Source of the DNA: Gnetum montanum
Taxonomy: Eukaryota > Streptophyta > Gnetopsida > Gnetales > Gnetaceae
DNA: 64,000 nucleotides
Reading direction: 5' to 3'
NCBI GenBank assembly: GCA_015680685.1
Contig: MNCI01014278.1
Coordinates: 171,068 to 235,067 of the forward strand
Shown here: in pieces, positions 36,001-45,000 of the stretch
Layout of the letters: every line of letters begins with the position of its first letter
How positions within the stretch are numbered: the first letter of the stretch is position 1
Program-made: the position numbers and the translations under genes
Notes under the pieces: model-generated
The model's input: the letters and a program-made list of their open reading frames with translations, nothing else
What the model was told of the DNA's origin: nothing
Databases searched by the model: none

Positions 36001-39000
36001 CCCCTACATACGTCTTCAAACTCAGGGTCACAAAATTCTCCTCCAACATAAGTTCTAAGGCATTTAAAACATTTACCACACTATTTTCCAACATAGACTA
36101 GAGAATCCTAACATATTTAAAAAAAAAATGTTCTTTGATTCAGATTAGAGGTGAAAAGTATGGTTAACTACAAGTTATGTGTTGATTTTTAAATACCAAA
36201 AACCATAACCATATTAAAAAATGAAGACCAATTAGTTTTACCAAAGTAAACTATATGTTACAACAAGCATCTTTTAATACAACTCCAGTTATCTATATTT
36301 CAACTTATTTACAACACATGATTTTCCTCTATGGGCCCAAAAAAGCAGAAAATGTAACACCGTTGCCCCTAACGTTGCCCAGCACCCCAAGGAATTCACT
36401 AAGATCCAATGAATCTGGGGCGGAAGACCTGGGGAATACGCCTCAAGCAAGCAAGCAACTCAAGAGTGAGGGCAAGCAGCAACACAACTTCTTATTATGT
36501 ATGGAAACGCACCTCACGAAGGGTAACCAACTGCAAACGAGGCCCATGCAAACAAGCACACAAGCAACCCTGCAGAAAACATCGGTGGGAGGGGAAATGA
36601 TGCACCTACAAGGGAAGGTGCCTCACCCCCAAATCCCTCATGATCTAGTACAAGGTGTGGCCTGGCACCGCACCAAAACTATCCAATCTTGGCCGCCTAC
36701 ATATCTACAGCCACCGTAGAATCAGGGCCATGTAGTTCTCTGTGGTGAGGGTAGAATGAAGAGGACTTAAGAGAGAGCTACAACAAGAGAGTGTCTTATT
36801 GCTAGCTTGGTACCACCAAGCCGAGGTGGGTTTTCTAACACTTGAGAGTCACCTGAGGGTGCCTCAAAGTGTTCCATGGCCCCCAAACCATGGGGAGAGC
36901 CTAGGAGAACCACCACCCTGGGACATCTCTCACAATCCTCCCCCGCACAAAGAAGCGACATCCTTGGAGAAAAGCCTAGGATAGCTTCGAGAGTACACTT
37001 CTATATGGGTTTGGAACTCCATCAACTCCTCTGATGCCAGGCTTGAAGGAAGATACCAACCCCAACACTTGATACGTCCTTCCATCCAATGCCTTGCATG
37101 AAATGCAAGGGCCACTTGGAGGAAGCCAAAAGGCTTCCCAACTCTGTAACAAGCGGAAGTAGTCCAACCCAAAGGGCCAATGTCTCGAAGGCGTCCCCTA
37201 GATCTATCCCTTCTTAGGTCTACAGACTTATCTTCTTGTGTAGGCCCATACCTATGCAAGAAGACAAGCTCCTCTTCCACAAGTCCAGCCGAGTTCCTTT
37301 GTGAATGGCATCTCAGCACCCATCAATTTTTATTTTTTCATTCATCAATTTTGAGGGCTCACCAAGGCCACTACCCATGGTGATGGACTTGGGAACATCA
37401 AACCAAGAGGGAGGACATGCTCCAAAAGAGCCATGTCTCTGCAAGCAACTCACGCCTGCCAAAACTCCATGCTTTGCTACTCGCATCCAGACCCATGGGG
37501 TCTCAGCAGTGCAACCATCTAAGCACTGATTCCACGTGCATCTATACCATGCATCTTTTTTTTTTTTCATCATGTCTGTTCAAGCTGGTATGAAGGGNAT
37601 ACCATACATCTTTTTTTTTTTTCATCATGTCTGTTCAAGCTGGTATGAAGGGAGTCAAGTGTGTTCTCCCTTCCAAACAAGGTACAAGGGCAAATCTTTT
37701 GAGCTTGACCTTGCCATCCGCAAACACCAGCATTGCATACATCAATTCATCATCCCATAGTATTCCATTGCAACAACAAGAGAGAAGATCCAAAATCTAT
37801 TTGGAAACTTCTCCAAGAGGCTATCAGACAACAAGCCCAAACTGTCATCAACAAATTTTGCGACTCTCCAACATCAAGAATGCCTACTCGAATGTCAGAA
37901 CAAGTGGAGGGTATGTTGGGTAGCCAACCCCAAGACAATCCTCCGTACATAAGTCTCATGTCAACCGTATGCACACCATCGATTTCAACCATGATATCCT
38001 GTTCATGGGAAAGGATCAACCGCACTTGCAACTTACAAGCTATCCTTCCCACTCTGAGATATGGGAAAAGCACTATTTTTTGAACACTTGGTCCAGGAAG
38101 AGTATAGAGTCACTTCTGAAGGCAATCAGGTCATGAATTCTCCAAAGAACATTTAGGTTCCCAGAATTTGAATTTTCCCACCGTATCAAGAACGACTGCA
38201 ACTCTCGATCAACACCTTTCATTAGAATTTTGAACTTGAAGGAAGGATCCTCTTTAGGAGGTTTCTTCCATAGTTGCCCAACTACACCTTACCCATAATA
38301 CATGTCCAGGTAGTCCACATAGCCAATAGAACCATATCGTCAAACAGTCACCAATTGAGGGAAGACATGGATTCACAAGTCTTACCCAAATTTGGTTCCA
38401 CCTTAAGAACACAATGAGCAAAGAGTTCATCCCTTCAAATTTTATCAAGAGAGATTTCCATTTCATCTTGGGAGATCTGGGTTTTTGTTTCATACATCCC
38501 AGTCAAGCCCGTTTACAACAATTGTGGTGCACAAGGCCGCACCACTACCTATTACCATTCAGCACAAACAAGTGCAAGTCAACAAAAACATTCATAGGAG
38601 GACTAGGTCCTCAAGATAGTTTTACAAATAATGGGCATCACCATCATCAACTACAACTTGACACAATACATGATTCATCCCCAAAGGGTTTACAATAAGG
38701 GTGGTCTACCAGAGAACCCCCAACAAGGAAGTCCCTCTAGAGCCCCCAAAATTGAGAGAGTACATAACATCATGCCTTACTTACAAGAAGGAAGATACAT
38801 ATATTTAGGCTACATCAATAGCGCAGCCTCACAAAGGAGGTTCCGTGAATTTCACCAAGGTAAGAACATTCTGTATATGAAAACAAACCCCAAGAGTTTA
38901 CCAACATGGGGCAACTACTAGGAACAAGTCCCGAACATCAACTACTTCTAAGTCCCAACTAGGAAACAACTATCTCAATACCTCCTACCTTATTATTTCA

Positions 39001-42000
39001 GGAACTAAAGAGGGCATCCATCAGAATGGAGAATGACCCCTCATAGGGTTAGAGATTCACCAAGTAATATAGTGCTCAACCCTGCTGTCCCACCAGGGAG
39101 GTGAGGACGTCAACATGAATTAACATTACACAAAGGACATGGGACAATACATTAGGGAGAGACAATGTGATACATCAGTATACATAAAAAATAGAGCACA
39201 CAAGGAGATTTGGCAAGACACCATAGCCTGTTAGGCACAATGAGCACGGAATCACACCATATTCAACGAAAGCACCAATAAGTCCCAACCATGAGAGCGC
39301 ATCATAGCCCTCAAAAGAGTCAAAAGCAATCGATCATGAGAGCATGCCATCAACAACGAAGCACCAGAATCCCCCAATCATGAGAGCATAAGTTCAAGGA
39401 TTTTCGAGCACATTCAAGCCCACCAAGCAAGGCCACCAGGAGAAGTCACAATTTTTGTAGCTGTACATCATTTATTCAAGGATGGACCACCATCCCAACG
39501 TTTGCACAACTGCCCCACAATCACATCCAGCATGGAAGAGGGAGTCTCGGTGCCAATACCCAGAACTCAACTCAAATCCACCGCTAGACATCGCAACATC
39601 ACGTTGATTTGAATTTCAATCTGCCATTGTAATTCACATGGCCACAGTGAACCACCGTTATCAAGATCAAGCACCTTGAACCAATTTGTTTGTATTTCAG
39701 GCTACATACCACCATCGATCATCTATGGACAAGATCTTTGCTAGTCCAGGAACACAAGAGAAAGTGTTCCCAAGATTTGACCTGTCTCAAGGACATTCAC
39801 CAAAGCACACACCATCAAGGCATGCCAACATCACCAAGAACACATGGCACCAATTCAAGAGCACAATGGGCAAGGGCATGCCCTAGTCTGTTTGTTACAA
39901 CACTGTATCGCAACTAAAGAATTTCCCATGAGGTTTTCAGCAAAATTATACATCAAGGCACAAAGGTCATTTACAACAATAGCAAGGGCGCTTCAAAACA
40001 AGCACCAGGAAACATCATACACCAAGCTTGGCCTTGTCACAGGGTGTGGCATAGGCCTACAACAAGGAGACAACTGAGTCACATAGGGCAATACATCTAG
40101 CACTTTTGAGTGCATACTGTCAAATTGAGAATATCACAAGGATACATTTCACACACCCGAAGATAGGAATACATTTTAATGGGAACATACATGGTATTTG
40201 GGAATGCTATCCAGGCCTAGAAGGCTATAGGACGAACTACCCAAGCCCATCCTAGGAGCATACCATGAAAGAAGCATGCTGTTCTGAGAAAAACATGTCT
40301 CTGTCACGAAGCATAAACGATCATCTGTCACACTGCAGCACTATCTCAAAACGTACATGATCGACCGTCACACTGAACCCACTGCACGACTGCCATCAAA
40401 TGAAAACGATTCGGGACACGAACACAACGATCGAATAACAAAACATGCCAACTGAGTATCCACCACCTGCCAAAGTGGGACCTCAATGCATTGGCCACTC
40501 CCGGGCCATCAGTGTCCAGCATGGCCAAGGATATGATTTCATGCCATCTACTAGCCCAATATCTGTAGGATCTAGGATAGATCACTGTCCTTTGTTAGTG
40601 CTCACCCAGCATAGAGAGGCAAACAAATCATAATGTACCTGTTGATCCATCACAGCTAAGGTACTAATAAATCCACAACCCAGTGTTGGGATTCTGAGAC
40701 CAAATAATCAGTTCATGAAGGCCTCAAGAGCACATATCTTCCCCATAGACATAGTGCTCACAGAATCAATTGAGGTCACCACTGGCTGCATCTTTGTACC
40801 TGTGTTGCTTGCAAACACTGAGACAAAAGCTCAGAAACACAGAAGTTAGCAGGAACACAATTAGCACATCAGCCTCATACACAACCATCAAGCATGATCA
40901 TATAATAGAGTAATATCACTCTTGCAACATCATAAAAAGCAAGACCTCCGCAACATGCATAGAGATCAATCATGCAAAACATTGATGGGTCAATTAGATC
41001 CACTCAAACAAACGATTTCATCATGAGGCACACCAAGAGAAAGCTAGCACTCTCAAAATTCCAATATTCATATACAACAATCATTCCCAGCCACTAACAC
41101 TGGTTTCAACCAGGATCAAAATCTCAACACAATCATAAGAGGCATGGGCAATAGAGAATCGTCATCTCAACTCAAAAATAAGGTGGAAGACCGAGGTCTA
41201 TCCAACAACAGGTCTACATAAAACCAATTCACGCAACGACAAGCAACATCACGAAGGATGTGTCCACAAGAAAGACTCTCATCAAAAGAGGTGTGGTCTC
41301 AACAAGAACCAACAATAGGACGACACACACCAATAGTTTTCAAATCAAAGTGACCAAGAAATGTCACCAATCAAAAGAGTGATGCCACAAACCCAAGGGC
41401 AACACAACCAGCTCAACGGGAGCACTACTTGTGAAAGATCAGCAACAAGGGTAATCCTGCCTCATGCACAAAAAGGTCACAACAAGACAACAAACATTTG
41501 GCTTTGGGATGGCACAAACAACCTCAAAATGCATCCTCAACAATCCCACCAACAAGTCATCCTACCGCGTAGGACACAAGCCTTGCGTTACGAACGATGG
41601 ACACGACGAAGGTAAAACGCATGCAGAATTTGAAAGTGCAACCAAGAAGACATGCATACACACATAGACAAACATACAATTGCAAACATGAGCGTACAAA
41701 ATCTACTGGCAACGGTCTTAATCCACCCAAAACAAGGCTCACCAAGAGCACATGTCTGAAGGCCCTCCATCCTGAGGTACCTGGGAACCATCTTGTCCCA
41801 ATTTATATTTCCCAAACTCACTGTATCTAGGGTGAGTGGGAGTGCAAGGATATCCTATCCTACACAATTCAACCAATGCCATCTAGAAACATGTCATCTG
41901 GGTGGAAACCGAAGCGGAGACTCGGTCTGATTCATCCCAGATGAATCACTGGAGACCAAAGATGAGNGACAATGCAATCATTTACATCCTCAAGGAGAGC

Positions 42001-45000
42001 AACATACATCGGTTGCTCACAATTTAACATCTGTCCCCTCATGAAGAGTGTAAAAACATTGCCATAAGGCAACTCTTCAAAGAATACATAAGGATATGAT
42101 CCTAGATCACCTAGGTATCAATCCGAAGGGACCATTAATCGAACAACCTCAATGGAGTAACACAACCAAAGAGCACATGCATAGCACAACACAATTTCAA
42201 AAATGCTCTGATACCATCTATAACAACATTGCCCCTAACATTGCCTAGCACCCCAAGGAATTCACTAAGATCCAATGGATCTAGGGCGGAAGACCTGGGG
42301 AATATGCCTCAAGCAAGCAAGCAACTCGAGTGAGGGCAAGCAGCAACACAGCTTCTTATTATGTATGGAAACGCACCTCATGAAGGGTAACCAACTCCAA
42401 ATGAGGCCCATGCAAACAAGCACACAAGCAACCCTGCAGACAACATCGGTGGGAGGGGAAATGATGTACCTACAAGGGAAGGTGCCTCACCCCCAGATCC
42501 CTCACGATCTGGTACAAGGTGTGGCCTGGCACCACACCGAAACTATCCAATCTTGGCTACCTACATATCTACGATCATCGTAGAATCAGGGCCATGTAGT
42601 TCTCCGCTGTGAGGGTAGAATGAATAGGACTTACAAGAGAGCTACAACAAGAGGGTGTCCTGTTGCTAGCTTGGTACCACCAAGCCAAGGTGGGTTTTCT
42701 AACACTTGCGAGTCACCTGAGGGTGCCTCAAAGTGTTCCATGGCCCCTGAACCATGGGGAGAGCCCAGGAGAACCACCACCCTTGGACATCTCTCATAGA
42801 ACATGCTGCTTTTTCACCTTTCTTTTCAAAGTGCTCCATGTCTACTTTGCCACTAGTAAAAAGGATTACATGACGCACATAGTCGCTGTGATCTGTGGTT
42901 GTTTGACAAGTTCCATGAAACTGCAAGGCTCAGCCCTTAGGCACATGGGTAAACTTTTCATAACAATTGTTAGAGTTTGTGTTGACTATGCATACAGTTT
43001 TGATGGTGATATGTCAATTCAAAATAATTTAATAGTGTTTGAATTAACATGTGCAATGTAAGTATTAGTTGCCAAAGAAATTGGGCAGTTATAAGCACCT
43101 AAAGTAGTAATATTTCTTAATAAATAATGTTTATTTTACTTTATATTAGATCAGTAGTAAGTATACTTTAGTCAATCGTTATCATCTATACTATGTTCTA
43201 TCTCCTTAATAATATGTTTGTGCACCTTATTTTGAAGGACCAAAAACAAGGATTAAATAATCTCAAGTGAAAAATTTAACTATACCATCATGTCCAGTCA
43301 AATTAATTGATTTTGACCCCTGGTTTGCATAAAACAGATTCTGGACGTAAAAGTTATGGTTGGTCAAAGTTGGCCATGAAGAGCATTTGTCAAACCCATC
43401 ATACAGGAAGAAATGGTCTACACTTACCATCAACACGTGACATTTGAAGAGGAAATTCAACAAGGATGCCTTAGGAGCCACCTACCCAGCAGATGAAGAC
43501 TTTGGAACCACCTGCCCAATAGGTGAAGACTTTGAAACCACCTCTCCAGTCGATGAAGACTTTTAAGGCTCATTAATGACCCTTGTCTCTCCATTACATG
43601 TATCCAAAATTTGTATAAATTGAGGTGTAAGGCCTTGTTCTTCTGAACATTTGAAAAGGGTAGTCTAAGATCTATGCTTCCATGCTGCCCGATTGCTTAT
43701 TTCCCTTAAGGCAATTGCTGATTTCTCCCATTTCTCTTTCTATTCTTGTATAATTGTTCACATTTCACTTGTATGAGCAGGTTGGGGATCCTTTTTTAAC
43801 ACGAGTGTGAGTTACAGGGTCTCATCCATGGACAGACATTTTCTCATTATCTTTGTATAAGTCAAGGCTGTAAAGTTTGTACAAATATCTTTTCAATGTG
43901 AATGAAAGAGAGGTTGGAGTCCTTGCATATTTTTGCTTTATGTTAGAAAGCAATAATGTTCTGTGGATATACCAGCGATCGATCAATAGGTGACAAATAT
44001 TGATCAAGGGAGAATTTGGAATGTCAAGGGAAAAAACAATAAACTCTTGAGTTCACCATTGCTTCTAGGTACTTGAATCACCCAGGTTTACCTCCAGGAG
44101 TACAACATTCAGGTGAGTCTTAAATGAGGTGATGAACCAGCAACATAACCAATCCAATTGTAGAAGAGCTCATTAGGCAGCAAATAATGGTAATTAATAT
44201 CTTACTATCACCTAGCATTGGATTCCAAATCAGAAAAAATTGGATGTAACAACTGTTTTCTCTCTCCTAAACAATTGTTTGGTAAAGGAGTCAACCTTGA
44301 CAGAATGTTAAAAATTATTTCCGAATGCGGTTCATGTGTGCAGGGCATCAATCAAAACATCATTTGTTAATATGTTACTCAAAGATCAAGATGTGCAGGA
44401 GTGCTGCCTCAACTTCAAGTATAGACATGGCTTCACCAAGAAGTGTGCGTTCCCACTGTCCTGGTAGGAAACATTCTTCTGAAGTGTAATACAAGATTAG
44501 TCTTTGATCACAACAATAGCAAGATTGTTGTGAGATTGGTCGCATCCATTATGACTTAAGTTTCCATAGTGAAGCTTCTTTCTTCTCATATAATTGCCCC
44601 AATGTTGAATGATATACTGGTCTTCCCCTGTACATTCTCAGACTTCTGTTAAATGTCTTTAATATAAGCTGCGCTCCTTCTTTTAGCACTTGTTATTGCC
44701 TATTAGCAGTAACACTCTTTTGATATATGTATGCCATTCACACGAAATGGTTTCAGTTCTTTTGATACTTCTGGTAGCAAGCATCATATTACTTAATATA
44801 GTGCTCTTTTGGTCTGGTGTACTTGGCTAGACATCAATACCGTTTTTTTAACATACTACATCATATAGGTTACCAGTGCCATCTTCTGCTTGCACTAAGA
44901 AGGCTTCATCCTGAGACTTTTTCTTAAGAATAAGACCAACAAACCTCATAAAGCAACTTGTAAATGACTTCAACATCAAGCTTCTCCAAGTCTGACTTGG

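Larger units (their letters stand above)
36353..42796 (-). mobile_element. LTR element without recognised gag-pol (LARD-like), tRNA-Met primer site
   Basis: Two ~580-bp direct repeats (36353-36932 and 42219-42796) flank 5.3 kb. On the minus strand each begins TGAGAGATGTCC; the left one ends TGTTACA and the right one TGTTATA. Next to the right LTR the minus strand reads TGGTATCAGAGC (42216-42205), the initiator-Met primer site typical of Copia, so 5' is to the right. A G-rich tract (GTGCGGGGGAGGATTG) precedes the left LTR as polypurine tract. I could find no gag, protease, integrase, RT or RNase H motif in the interior. LTRs differ at only a few per cent by eye, so it is younger than the gypsy elements. 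Confidence 0.8.

Noticed and set aside
36255-36719. 154-codon plus-strand frame
   Set aside because: It lies in the LTR of the LARD-like element and recurs in shortened form in the other LTR at 42275-42583; no gene.
36348-42801. Target-site duplication of the LARD-like element
   Set aside because: Flanks GAAAA and TAGAA do not match over five bases; either mutated or the ends are off by a base.
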